From NCBI GenBank assembly GCA_041568335.1, contig JBFFZZ010000020.1, positions 1 to 21,635 on the forward strand: a stretch of DNA of 21,635 nucleotides. The letters are read 5' to 3'. The translations under genes were made by a program, and so were the position numbers. The notes beneath the pieces are model-generated. The model saw only the letters and a program-made list of their open reading frames with translations. It was not told where the DNA came from and made no database searches. Below, piece by piece: positions 1 to 8,948 of the stretch (the first letter of the stretch is position 1; each line of letters opens with the position of its first letter). This DNA comes from WVWW01 sp041568335. GTDB lineage: Bacteria > Acidobacteriota > Polarisedimenticolia > Polarisedimenticolales > Polarisedimenticolaceae.

Positions 1-1
1 G

Positions 2-1456
2 GAGAGCGGCCTGCTGGTCAGCTCGGGATTCCTCGGTGCCCTCTCCGCCTTCGTCGCATCCGAGGGGGGCGACATCTTCCTGATGCCCGCGCTCGGCGGC
101 CCGGCCACCAAGTTGGTCGACGACGCGACCTACCCCACCTGGTCGCCCGACTCCGCGGAGATCGCCTTCCTTTCGACGCGGGACGGCAACTGGCGCATCT
201 GGAAGGTCCCGGTCACGGGCGGCCAGCCTCAACAGCTGACGGGCGGCAACCCGAACCGCTTCGATTTCCATCCGGCGTGGTCGCCCGACGGGCGCTGGAT
301 CGCCTACGGGACGTTGACCACGGGTGGCGGCGGCGGGCTGAACGTCGTCCCGGCTTCGGGAGGCGAGCCCATCCTCCTGTACGACGGCACCGCGGTCGCG
401 CCCGCCTGGTCGGCCGACGGCGGGTACGTCTACTTCTCGTCGAGTCGTTTGACCACGCCGGGTCTGGTCAACCTGTGGCGCATCAGATTCGACCCCGCGG
501 CCGGCGTATCGATCCGGCCGGAGCGGGTGACGTTCGGTGTCAACAGCGACACCTACGCCGCCGTGTCGAAAGACGATCGGGCCATCGCGTTTGCGACGGT
601 GCGCTTTACCCCCGATATCTGGAGTCTGGATGTGGCAAGCGGCGAGCTGGAGCAGATCACCATGCTCGAGGGGACCGAGGACTACGCCCACGTCGCCCCC
701 GACGGCCGCCGCATGGTGTACCACGGGGATCGGACGGGGAGGCAGCAACTCTGGGTGCACGACCTGGTGGACGGTAGCCTGCAGCAGGTCCCGACACCGG
801 GGCTCGCGGGCCTGGCGCGCTGGTCCCCCGACGGGACCCTCCTGGCATACCAGCTATCGGTCTCCGACGATGTCGACCTGGGGGAAGTTTCGACGAACCG
901 CGTCGCGATCCAGCGCTGGGGCGACGCCACCGCGACGATCATCGACGGCGAGGCCGGGCAGGCCGGCACGGCGCTCCAGTGGTCCCCGGACGGCAAGTTC
1001 CTCGCGGGCGGTAGCGCGGATGACGAGGTCTGGTTGCACACCCCGGGTGGCGAGTCGAAGGTATTGATCCGGGACGCCGCGTTCCCGACCTGGTCGCCGG
1101 ACGGCGGGGAGATCGCCTTCCAGCGCAACGCGGGAAGCGATCACCGCGAGATCTGGGTCGTCCCGGTGGACGGTGATGAGCCGCGCATGCTCGCCGGCGG
1201 CGATGTGCACTACTCGCACCCGCAGTGGCACCCGACCGACGCCGACCGGATCCTCTTCGTGATCGACCACCAGGACCTGGGCCTGCTTCGCGTGAGCACG
1301 GGGATGGTCGAGCGGCTGACCGACCTGGCCTCGTCGACGGTGCTGGTCGACTACCCGAGCTGGTCCCATGACGGCAAGAAAATCTTCTTCACATTTGCCG
1401 AGAAGCGCGGCGATCTGTACCTGATCGAACGGGCCGACGAGCGGGCCGCTCGCTAG
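2..1456 (+). CDS. PD40/TolB-like beta-propeller protein, 5'-truncated by window edge
   Basis: The frame is open to the left edge, so the true start lies outside the window and at least 484 residues are visible. The protein is a series of WD40-like PD40 beta-propeller blades, recognisable from repeated (P/A)xWSPDGxxIAF cores: YPTWSPDSAEIAF, HPAWSPDGRWIAY, ALQWSPDGKFLAG, FPTWSPDGGEIAF and YPSWSHDGKKIFF. Blades are typically followed by a strand ending in IWxVPVxGG. Such propellers occur in TolB and, very often in Acidobacteriota, as the extracytoplasmic half of membrane Ser/Thr kinases or of winged-helix regulators. What precedes the propeller here cannot be seen, so a kinase or regulator fusion is only an inference. 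A ligand- or protein-binding role is likely; an enzymatic role is not supported. The stop codon shares CTAG with the convergent gene downstream. Confidence 0.85.
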   Translation, partial: ESGLLVSSGFLGALSAFVASEGGDIFLMPALGGPATKLVDDATYPTWSPDSAEIAFLSTRDGNWRIWKVPVTGGQPQQLTGGNPNRFDFHPAWSPDGRWIAYGTLTTGGGGGLNVVPASGGEPILLYDGTAVAPAWSADGGYVYFSSSRLTTPGLVNLWRIRFDPAAGVSIRPERVTFGVNSDTYAAVSKDDRAIAFATVRFTPDIWSLDVASGELEQITMLEGTEDYAHVAPDGRRMVYHGDRTGRQQLWVHDLVDGSLQQVPTPGLAGLARWSPDGTLLAYQLSVSDDVDLGEVSTNRVAIQRWGDATATIIDGEAGQAGTALQWSPDGKFLAGGSADDEVWLHTPGGESKVLIRDAAFPTWSPDGGEIAFQRNAGSDHREIWVVPVDGDEPRMLAGGDVHYSHPQWHPTDADRILFVIDHQDLGLLRVSTGMVERLTDLASSTVLVDYPSWSHDGKKIFFTFAEKRGDLYLIERADERAAR

Positions 1457-2616
1457 CGCCGCGCCCCGGGAGTGGGTCGCGGTGGCCGGGTCCCGGTGGG
1501 TTTCGGCTCCGCGCCGGATCGTCGCACGCGGAACGCGGAGGTCGGCCACTCTCCCACGCCCGACGGTCGCGCCCGATGCTCGAGCGACGATGCTGCTGAC
1601 GTGCACGGCGTCGCCGCACTTGCACAGCCCGAAACCTCGGCCGTCACACCGTGGCCGCAAAAGGCGTCGGATCCGCTCACGCACTCGACGATGCCGTCGA
1701 CGCCGGTGCGCGACAGGTTCGCCTGCGTGAAGTCTTCGAGCACGATCGAGCCGTGGATCGCGTCGGCTTCGCTCGCCAGGTGGACGGCCCCGGTGGCGAA
1801 GATGTCGCCCCATGCTTCCGTCCGGAAGCTGCGGAGCAGCGACGAGTCGTCGATGAACAGGCCCAGCTCGGTCGTGTCCGTGCCGGAGCCGAGCGTGGTG
1901 TTGCGGAGCTGCAGCTTGCTGCGGTCCTGGACGAGGAAATGGACGCCCTCACTGTCGGTCAGGGTGGAGTCGCTGACACCGAGGAACGAGCCGATGGAGA
2001 CGGCCATCCCGATGCCACCGCTTCCGCTCACCGAGGTGTCGTTCACCCCGGCGATCGAGTCGTCGAAGACGTCGATCCCGAGGATGCCGCTGTCGAGGAT
2101 GTCGCATTCCGCGATCGAGCCCTGCGAGTTGGACAACACGGTCACCCCGACCTGGTTCGACCGGAACGTCGATGCCTCGACGCGGGCGAACGACGCGCTG
2201 TCGATCAACACGGCTCCGTAGTTGTCCTCGAAGATCGAATCGTAGATCAAGACATTGCTGTTGGTGCTGATTCCGCCACGCAGGTGGGCGCCGATCCAGC
2301 CGTTGCGCACGGTGATGCTGTTCATGATGAAGCTATCGACCGCGACATCGAGCACCGTGAGACGCTGCGCGATCGCGTCGGCGGGCCCCTGGATCACGGT
2401 CGAACCGCCCGGACCGCCCCGCAACCGGAGGCCCTTCGCGGCGACCGTGAAAGTACCCGTGCAGGTGCCCGTCACGTTGATCGTGGTCCCCGGGAAGCGC
2501 TTCGCCTTCCTCAAGGCCCGCTCCAGGTCGCCGCCTGCATCGCAGTCGACGGTGACCTCGTGAGGCACCGCCATCACGACGAGCACGACGAGAAGAAGAA
2601 AGGCCGCTTTTTTCAT
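1453..2616 (-). CDS. secreted right-handed beta-helix repeat protein
   Basis: This 387-residue protein starts MKKAAFLLLVVLVVMAVP, a Sec signal peptide, so I prefer this ATG to the in-frame one seven codons upstream; an AGGGG precedes it. The body has irregular short strands rich in N, S, D, I and V (for example SFIMNSITVRNGWIGAHLRGG, SNVLIYDSIFEDN, ARVEASTFRSNQVGV), the pattern of parallel beta-helix proteins of the pectate-lyase/NosD fold. The N-terminal part (DLERALRKAKRFPGTTINVTGTCTG) resembles the cap of these proteins. No catalytic residues for polysaccharide cleavage can be assigned. It is probably extracellular or periplasmic and binds or processes glycans. The last 45 or so residues are basic, Pro/Arg-rich and unlike the rest, so the 3' end may be a readthrough tail. 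The gene stands alone and is convergent with the propeller gene. Confidence 0.8.
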   Translation of the reverse strand: MKKAAFLLLVVLVVMAVPHEVTVDCDAGGDLERALRKAKRFPGTTINVTGTCTGTFTVAAKGLRLRGGPGGSTVIQGPADAIAQRLTVLDVAVDSFIMNSITVRNGWIGAHLRGGISTNSNVLIYDSIFEDNYGAVLIDSASFARVEASTFRSNQVGVTVLSNSQGSIAECDILDSGILGIDVFDDSIAGVNDTSVSGSGGIGMAVSIGSFLGVSDSTLTDSEGVHFLVQDRSKLQLRNTTLGSGTDTTELGLFIDDSSLLRSFRTEAWGDIFATGAVHLASEADAIHGSIVLEDFTQANLSRTGVDGIVECVSGSDAFCGHGVTAEVSGCASAATPCTSAASSLEHRARPSGVGEWPTSAFRVRRSGAEPKPTGTRPPRPTPGARR

Positions 2617-2734
2617 TACCCCTGCAGATACGGGCAACCGGGGCGCGGGTCAAGAGCGGCCTGCCTCCGATACCCCGCGAAACGCATCGTCGCGCGTCGG
2701 GGACGAGCCCGGATTAGAGGCTACGATAGAGGGC

Positions 2735-4027
2735 ATGAAATCTCTCGTCATCGGCGCAGGAGTCGTCGGCTGCTCGGTCGCGCTGGAGCTACGGCGCACG
2801 GGCTGGGATGTCGAGGTCGTGGACAAGAACGGCGATGCCGGCCACGGTTCGACGTCGGCGTCCTGCGGCATCGTGCGCCGCTTCTACTCGCAGCCCGGAA
2901 TGATCGCGATGGCCCACGAGGCGGCGTCGATCTGGGACGACTGGGCGGGGTACCTCGGGCCGATCGACGACGGACTGGCTCGGTTCCACCGCCCCGGCAT
3001 GCTGTTCATCCCACCCCGGATCGACGATGCGGCACGCGCCACGGTCGCCGAGATGCAGCGTTTGGGGATCGCCGCGCGCTTGCTCTCGGCCGATGACGTG
3101 GCTGAGTTGTTTCCTTATCTCGAGACGGCCTCGCATTACCCGGCCAAGGCGGTTACCGACCCGGAGTTCTTCGAGGAGACCGGACGCCGGATCGAGGGCG
3201 CGGTGTTCGAGGAAGATGCGGGTTACGTCGTCTCGCCCGGTGTCGCCACGGGGAATCTCAGGCGCGCCGGTGAGCGCGACGGCGTGCGGTTCCTGCTCAA
3301 CACCGAGGTCTCCGCCGTCGAGTGCAGCGACGGGGGCACATTCGCCACCCGCATGACCGACGGGACCGCGCGCGAGTCCGACGTCGTGATCAACGTGGCC
3401 GGGCCCCATTCGAGCCGGGTCAATCGACTGGCCGGCGTCGAGCTGCCGCTCGAGACACGCGCGCTCCGTCGCGAAGTGCACCTGCTCAAGAACCCGCGTT
3501 TCGAGGAGCGCTCGCCGGGCTTGCTGCCGATCGTCGGCGACCTGGACAACGGGATCTACTTCCGTCCGGAGAGCGGAGGTCGCGACGTCCTGGTCGGCTC
3601 GACCGAGCCGGCCTGCGACGAGCCGGAGTGGATCGACGACCCGGACGATTTCGACCACGGCGTTACCGAGTTGTACCGCGAGCGCCAGTGCTACCGCCTG
3701 ATGAAGCGCTTCCCCGAGGTCGGCTACGGCGCCGCACGCGGGCTCGGTGCGCTCTACGACGTGACGTTGCAGGACTGGTATCCGATCGTCGACCGGACGG
3801 ACCGACCGGGCTACTACGTCTGCATCGGCACCAGCGGCTCGTCGTTCAAGACCGCGCCGGTTCTGGGACGGCTCGTGGCCGGACTCGTGGAAGCGCAGCG
3901 CGCCGGTCACGATACCGACGAGCAGCCCTACCAGCTGGAGCTGCCACGCATCGGTGTCACGGTCGACACCTCGTTCCTGTCGCGTCTACGAAAGCCCAAC
4001 GTCTCCTCCGGTACCGTGATCGGCTGA
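2735..4027 (+). CDS. FAD-dependent oxidoreductase of the DAO (D-amino acid / sarcosine / glycine oxidase-like) family
   Basis: The protein has 430 residues, normal for the family. The N-terminus carries the ADP-binding Rossmann fingerprint VIGAGVVGCSVALEL (residues 5-19) ending in an acidic VVDKN. An Arg-rich segment follows (SCGIVRRFYSQPG, near 43-55), as in sarcosine/glycine oxidases. The C-terminal FAD-contacting stretch is YVCIGTSGSSFKTAPVLG (361-378). The segment aligned with the covalent flavin-attachment site of monomeric sarcosine oxidase reads GALYDVT (338-344), with Ala where that enzyme has Cys, so FAD is probably non-covalent. The reaction is expected to be oxidation of a secondary amine or amino acid, with electrons passed to oxygen or a carrier. 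The substrate cannot be told from sequence. A GAGGGC sits just before the ATG. The gene is monocistronic and ends 6 bp from the convergent globin gene. Confidence 0.85.
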   Translation: MKSLVIGAGVVGCSVALELRRTGWDVEVVDKNGDAGHGSTSASCGIVRRFYSQPGMIAMAHEAASIWDDWAGYLGPIDDGLARFHRPGMLFIPPRIDDAARATVAEMQRLGIAARLLSADDVAELFPYLETASHYPAKAVTDPEFFEETGRRIEGAVFEEDAGYVVSPGVATGNLRRAGERDGVRFLLNTEVSAVECSDGGTFATRMTDGTARESDVVINVAGPHSSRVNRLAGVELPLETRALRREVHLLKNPRFEERSPGLLPIVGDLDNGIYFRPESGGRDVLVGSTEPACDEPEWIDDPDDFDHGVTELYRERQCYRLMKRFPEVGYGAARGLGALYDVTLQDWYPIVDRTDRPGYYVCIGTSGSSFKTAPVLGRLVAGLVEAQRAGHDTDEQPYQLELPRIGVTVDTSFLSRLRKPNVSSGTVIG

Positions 4028-4033
4028 GCCCCG

Positions 4034-4459
4034 TCACGCCTCCGGCGGGTCGTTGTAGTGCGACAGCAGGTAGTCGATGCCGATGGACATGACCTGCTCC
4101 CAGGCGTTCTCGACGTCGTGGTCCCACTGCTCGTCGTACTCGCGCACGGTCGCCAGCAGGGCGTTCAACCAGTAGTCGTAGAACTCGGCACCGATGTCGT
4201 AGTGCGCCTTGCTGTGCGTCCTGGCGAGCTGCCGCATGTAGAGATCCGGTTTCTCATTCGGATCGCCGGCGGCGACCAGCATCATGTGGAACGAGGCGCG
4301 CAGCGCGCGCTTCTGATGGACGAAATCCGTGCTCGCGAACTTCTCGGCGATCTTCGGAGACATCTCGAAGAACCGCTCGTAGAAGCGGTCGAGGAACCCT
4401 TCGCGGCGATCGCAACGCGCCAGGCTACGGTCGAAAGTTTCGAGAATCTTCAGATCCAT
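4034..4459 (-). CDS. single-domain bacterial globin
   Basis: This 141-residue protein is the length of a complete globin fold with no reductase or sensor domain. Features matching the family: FYERFFEMSP in helix B (Tyr27 near the B10 position), CD-corner Phe41 (EKFAST), a Gln49 at the probable distal E7 position (DFVHQKRAL), and proximal haem ligand His82 in LARTHSKAHYDIGAEFY, followed at the usual distance by an aromatic residue. Tyr plus Gln in the distal pocket is the arrangement seen in flavohaemoglobin-type and sensor globins that bind oxygen tightly or detoxify NO. Which role applies here is inference. It is not a truncated 2/2 globin, which would be shorter. It is transcribed alone and converges on the oxidase gene. 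No strong ribosome binding site is visible. Confidence 0.8.
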   Translation of the reverse strand: MDLKILETFDRSLARCDRREGFLDRFYERFFEMSPKIAEKFASTDFVHQKRALRASFHMMLVAAGDPNEKPDLYMRQLARTHSKAHYDIGAEFYDYWLNALLATVREYDEQWDHDVENAWEQVMSIGIDYLLSHYNDPPEA

Positions 4460-4576
4460 TCGTCCATTCTATCGGACACCTTCGTGTGCGGTAAACTCCA
4501 GGCGAGGCACGCGCCGCCGCGTGGCGTACGCTTGAGACGCCCGACTAGCTCAGCGACCCGACTGGTCCAGTTGGGC

Positions 4577-4600
4577 GGGGACGAGAATAAATCTGTCCCC
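4577..4600. repeat. short GGGGAC...GTCCCC inverted repeat at 3' end of gap operon
   Basis: GGGGAC (4577-4582) and GTCCCC (4595-4600) flank an A/T-rich centre, GAGAATAAATCT, in otherwise GC-rich DNA. The element begins 1 bp beyond the stop codon of the GAPDH gene. It resembles the short dispersed GGGGACAGATTTATT-type repeats that I recall from many bacterial genomes and that are often linked to REP-associated tyrosine transposases; that link is recall, not shown here. On the gap mRNA it could form a 6-bp hairpin and act as a 3' stabiliser or weak terminator. A second imperfect hairpin, CCCGACTGG/CCAGTTGGG, follows at 4557-4575. Confidence 0.55.
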
Positions 4601-4601
4601 T

Positions 4602-5593
<992 letters not shown>

Positions 5594-5597
<4 letters not shown>

Positions 5598-6613
5598 GAC
5601 GCACCGCCGTTCACGAAGCCGCCCAGGGTGCGCGCGGTCTCCAGGATCCGCCCCGCGTAGCCCCAGCCGTTGTCGTACCAGCAGACGGCCTTGATCAGCC
5701 CGCCCGGCAACGCGATCGTCGCCAGCGAGTCGAAGACCGCCGAATGCGGGTTCTCGATCACGTCGCTCGAGACGATCGGCTCGTCGGCGTACTCGACATA
5801 GCCCTTGAGATTCCCGTTGGCCGCCACCTGGAACCACTCGTTGACGTCGTCCTTGGTGACCGGCTGCTTGACCCGCGCGCTGAGATCGAGATTGGAACCG
5901 TTGGGCACGGGGACGTTGATCGCCACGCCGCCGAGCTTGCCCTCGAGGTGCGGCATCATCTTGGCCACGATGGCGGGTGACCAGTTCGAGTTGGGGATCA
6001 GGTTCTCGGCTCCCGAGCGCGAGCGCCTGAGATCCGGCGTCGCCGCGTCGGCCAGTTTTTGATCGCTCGAGTAGGCGTGCACCGTGGTCATCATCGCGTG
6101 CTCGATCCCGACCGCGTCGTCGAGGATCTTGATCATCAATGCCAGCACGTGCGTCGTGGTGCTGGCGCAGGAGATCAGCTTGTCCTCGGCGGTCAGATGA
6201 TCGGCGTTGATCCCGTGCACGATCGTACGGTCGATCTCGTCGATCGCCGGCGTGGTCAGGATGACGCGCTTCGCTCCGGAGTCGAGATGCCCCTGCAGGT
6301 CGGCACGGCGGCGGTAGACCCCCGTCGCCTCGATCACGATGTCGGTGTCGTAAGCCTCCCAGGTCATCTCGTCGGGCCGCGTCCCGCGCAGCAGTCGCGT
6401 GCGCTGGCGCCCGGCGCAGAGATACTTGCCGTCGAGCTTCACTTCCTCGGGAAAACGCCCGTAGATCGTGTCGTACTCGAGCAGGTAGGCCATCGACTCG
6501 GGCGTGCCGAGGTCGCTGACCGCGACGATGTCGATGTCTTCGTCTTTATAGGCCTGCCGGAAGATGTTCTTCCCGATGCGGCCGAAACCCATGATTCCGA
6601 GGCGTATGGACAT
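5594..6613 (-). CDS. GAPDH paralogue lacking the catalytic cysteine (probable non-canonical or pseudoenzyme)
   Basis: This 339-residue protein is clearly GAPDH-fold from end to end: IMGFGRIGKNIF, AVSDLGTPESMAYLLEYDTIYGRF split by the usual spacing, VIEATGVY, TTVHAYSSDQKLAD and WYDNGWGYAGRI. The active-site segment reads SCASTTTHVLAL where the family has SNASCTTNCLAP, so the catalytic Cys is Thr152 and the nearest Cys (149) is three residues earlier. The phosphate-binding IIPTTTGAA is replaced by LIPNSNWSP, and the Arg of MRVP by Asn (AINVPVP, Asn233). His179 is retained. Standard GAPDH chemistry through a thiohemiacetal is therefore not expected. It is the first gene of the operon and overlaps the canonical gene by 4 bp, so a mixed tetramer or regulatory subunit is possible (inference). 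The start was chosen at MSIRLGIMGFG because the fold begins there; GGGAT lies upstream. Confidence 0.85.
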
Positions 6614-6667
6614 AGCTGGATCCCGCTGGAGATCCTCCATTGTAGACGCTGCGTCAAGGGCGGTGGG

Positions 6668-6754
6668 GTCCGGTGTTGAATTTTGCGTTTTGCAAGGACA
6701 GGTCCCACGGAGACTCCTTTCGAGACTCCAGCAACGCAAAATTCAAGACCGGAC
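6668..6754. repeat. paired REP-like inverted repeat between cytochrome and GAPDH genes
   Basis: Two 21-bp arms, 6668-6688 and 6734-6754, are inverted copies with 20 of 21 positions matching (core GTCCGGTgTTGAATTTTGCG). They are separated by a 45-bp centre that contains two GAGACTCC copies. The A/T-rich core stands out from the surrounding GC-rich genes. The outer GGGGTCCGGT resembles the repeats at 15401 and 21049. Lying between the stop of the cytochrome gene and the start of the GAPDH operon on the same strand, it can form a long RNA hairpin and may separate the two transcription units. Confidence 0.75.
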
Positions 6755-6762
6755 TCCGGTTT

Positions 6763-7167
6763 TCACCGCAGCGACTGCAGGTAGGCGATCACGTCGACGA
6801 ACTGGCCGACGGTGATCACCTCGGTGAAGTCGCTCATCGGCGACTTCTTGCCGTTGCCCCGGACCACCGCCCGGATCTCGTGCGACGGGTCGAAGATGGA
6901 CATGCCGACCTCGGCGGCGCTCTGCCGGCCGAGGAAACCGCCCAGCGTGGGTCCCGGAGTCGCAGAGGTCGGTTTCGGGAAGTCCTCGCCGACGACGCGG
7001 TGACAAATGATGCAGCCCAGCTTTTGAAACGCAGCCCGCCCCGCCTCGGGATCGCCTTTCGGCAAGCTCAAGGTGATCAGCTCGGGTGCATCGGCGGCCG
7101 CGGCGGCAACCCACACGTGGGGTACGAGGAGCAGTAGACCGGCGACGAAAACGGTCCGTTTGGACAT
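6763..7167 (-). CDS. secreted mono-haem class I-type cytochrome c
   Basis: The protein has 134 residues, with a signal peptide (MSKRTVFVAGLLLLVPHVWVAAAAA) and one haem site CIICH at residues 52-56. GDPEAGRAAFQKLGC precedes it, the usual helix of class I cytochromes c. A candidate axial Met is Met111 in KKSPMSDF, and the C-terminal helix FVDVIAYLQSLR matches the family. It should be exported and matured outside the cytoplasmic membrane and carry single electrons. AGGAG lies 8 nt before the ATG and overlaps the TGA of the vorB-like gene, so the two are very probably co-transcribed. That is odd, because the oxidoreductase is cytoplasmic and ferredoxin-linked while this protein is not. The redox partner is unknown. 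Confidence 0.85.
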   Translation of the reverse strand: MSKRTVFVAGLLLLVPHVWVAAAAADAPELITLSLPKGDPEAGRAAFQKLGCIICHRVVGEDFPKPTSATPGPTLGGFLGRQSAAEVGMSIFDPSHEIRAVVRGNGKKSPMSDFTEVITVGQFVDVIAYLQSLR

Positions 7168-7178
7168 CTTGGTTCTCC

Positions 7179-8378
7179 TCAGTGGTAGGCGCGTTCGCAG
7201 ATTTCGCAGTCGCGGCCGACCTCGGAACAGGGGACGCCGTCTGCCTGCGCCTGTTCGCAGACCGGCAGCCATCCCGGGTTGACGGGTAGCACCTCGGCCG
7301 GTCGCTTTTCCTCGGCCTTGCCCAGCAGCTCGCGCACGCGCTCGGCGACCTGGTCCGGCGAGGGCACGATGCCACCCGCGGTCCCGTGGAGCTGGACGCT
7401 CCGCGAGCCCTCGGCGGCCAGCTTCACGTCCTGGACCAGCTGGCCCATGCTCATCTCGACAGTCAGTACGGGGCCGTCCGGGACGATGCCGTCCATCGCC
7501 CCTCGGCACGCCTCGATCGGGAACGGGTTGAGCGTGATCGGACGGAACAGCCCGACCCGTATTCCCTCTTGTTTGAGTTGATCGACGGCGCTCTTGCAGA
7601 TACGCGCCATCGTGCCGAAGGCGACGAGCAGCAGGTCGAAGTTGCCGACGCCGCCGTAGACCTCCCAGCGTTTCTCCTTCTGCGCGACGAGGTCGTACTT
7701 CTTCTTGAGCTTGATGTTGTGCTCCTGCAGCACCTCGGGTGTGAGGTAGAGCGAGTTGACGATGCGGCGCGGCCGGCCCTCGCAGCCGGTCAGCGCCCAT
7801 TCGTTGTCGTTCAGCGGATCGCCGCGGCCCTCGCCGGGAAACTCGACCGGCTCCATCATCTGGCCGATCATCCCGTCCGCGCAGACCATCACCGGGTTGC
7901 GGTACTTCTCGGCCAGTTCGAATGCGAGGATCATGAGGTCGACGGCCTCCTGTACGGTCGACGGCGCCAGCACGATCAGCTGGTAGTCGCCGTGGCCGTG
8001 GCCCTTGGTCGCCTGCAGGTAGTCGGACTGCGAGGGCAGGATCCCGCCGAGCCCGGGTCCGGCGCGCATGATGTTGATGATCACGCAAGGCAGCTCGCAC
8101 GCCGCGATGTAGCTGAGGCCCTCGGCCATCAGGCTGATCCCCGGCGACGACGACGAGGTCATCGCCTTGATGCCGACACCGGCGGCGCCGAAGACCATGT
8201 GGATCGCAGCGATTTCGGACTCGGCCTGGACGAATGCCCCGCCGACCTCGGGCAAGCGTTTGACGAGGTACTCGGGTACTTCGGTCTGTGGCGTGATCGG
8301 GTAGCCGAAGAAGTGCACACAGCCTGCGCGGATCGCGGCCTCGCCGAGCGCCTCGTTGCCTTTCATCAGGACTTTCAT
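7179..8378 (-). CDS. vorB: 2-oxoacid:ferredoxin oxidoreductase alpha subunit, VorB type, with Cys-rich C-terminal tail
   Basis: This 399-residue protein begins MKVLMKGNEALGEAAIRAGC, then FGYPITPQTEVPEYL, TSSSSPGISLMAEGLSY and GPGLGGILPSQSDY: the pyrimidine-binding and domain II signatures of the VorB/KorA alpha subunit (3-methyl-2-oxobutanoate or 2-oxoglutarate ferredoxin oxidoreductase). With its beta and gamma partners it should convert a 2-oxoacid plus CoA to acyl-CoA and CO2 and reduce ferredoxin. Branched-chain oxoacids are the likeliest substrates by family, but specificity is not proven. The start ATG overlaps the gamma-subunit TGA as ATGA. The usual fold ends near residue 355. About 45 extra residues follow and carry four Cys (374, 384, 391, 394) ending CEICERAYH, a possible extra metal site not usual for the family as I know it. 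Confidence 0.9.
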   Translation of the reverse strand: MKVLMKGNEALGEAAIRAGCVHFFGYPITPQTEVPEYLVKRLPEVGGAFVQAESEIAAIHMVFGAAGVGIKAMTSSSSPGISLMAEGLSYIAACELPCVIINIMRAGPGLGGILPSQSDYLQATKGHGHGDYQLIVLAPSTVQEAVDLMILAFELAEKYRNPVMVCADGMIGQMMEPVEFPGEGRGDPLNDNEWALTGCEGRPRRIVNSLYLTPEVLQEHNIKLKKKYDLVAQKEKRWEVYGGVGNFDLLLVAFGTMARICKSAVDQLKQEGIRVGLFRPITLNPFPIEACRGAMDGIVPDGPVLTVEMSMGQLVQDVKLAAEGSRSVQLHGTAGGIVPSPDQVAERVRELLGKAEEKRPAEVLPVNPGWLPVCEQAQADGVPCSEVGRDCEICERAYH

Positions 8379-8938
8379 GACGGGGATCCCTCCACGGCTT
8401 TGCGCGCTTGCTCGAGCCCGTTGCGGAATGCTTGGGTGTTGACCGGTACGAACTTTTTCTTGTCGCCGGTGAACTCGCGGGTGATCGCCTCCTCGATCGC
8501 CTCGGCGGGCACGACTTCGGTGGCGCCGATGTAGGCGCCGAGCATGACGAAGTTGGCGGCGCGGTCGCTGCCGGCTTCCCTGGCGAGCTCGCGCGCGGGA
8601 ACCCGCAGAACGATGCAATCCTCGCGCTCGGCGTCGCGATCGATGAGTGAGCTGTTGACGATGATCACGCCGCCGCTTTGAACCCTGGGCGCGAACTTTT
8701 CCAATGATGGGAGGTTCATCACCATCAAACCGCGCGGGTTCTCGACCACGGGTGAGCCGATCGGTTCGGTCGAGATGCGGACGATCACGTTGGCCGTCCC
8801 GCCGCGCATCTCGGGGCCATACGAGGGCAGCCAGCTGACTTCCTTGCCGAACTGCAGGCTGGCCTCGGCCAGCACCTTGCCGACGAGCAGCATGCCCTGC
8901 CCGCCGAATCCGGCCATCACGACTTCGGTCGTCGCCAT
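8375..8938 (-). CDS. 2-oxoacid:ferredoxin oxidoreductase gamma subunit
   Basis: The protein has 187 residues, standard for the stand-alone gamma (KorC/VorC) subunit. The N-terminus TEVVMAGFGGQGMLLVGKVLAEA carries the FGGQG signature of the pyruvate ferredoxin/flavodoxin oxidoreductase gamma domain, and SYGPEMRGGTANVIVRIS is the second conserved block, thought to contact CoA and the catalytic dimer. The start MATTEV was chosen because GAGGGG lies 8 nt upstream and the family begins here; the longer in-frame extension overlaps the beta gene. The gene starts 10 bp after the delta-beta stop and overlaps the alpha gene by 4 bp, so subunits beta, gamma and alpha are translated from one message. Confidence 0.9.
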   Translation of the reverse strand: MATTEVVMAGFGGQGMLLVGKVLAEASLQFGKEVSWLPSYGPEMRGGTANVIVRISTEPIGSPVVENPRGLMVMNLPSLEKFAPRVQSGGVIIVNSSLIDRDAEREDCIVLRVPARELAREAGSDRAANFVMLGAYIGATEVVPAEAIEEAITREFTGDKKKFVPVNTQAFRNGLEQARKAVEGSPS

Positions 8939-8948
8939 CGCTCGCCCC

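Noticed and set aside
4538..4577. tRNA-like stretch (GCCCGACTAGCTCAG..., closing with GTTGGGCG)
   Set aside because: The pairing ends are only about 40 bp apart, and no anticodon arm or T-arm is present, so it is at most a hairpin or chance similarity.
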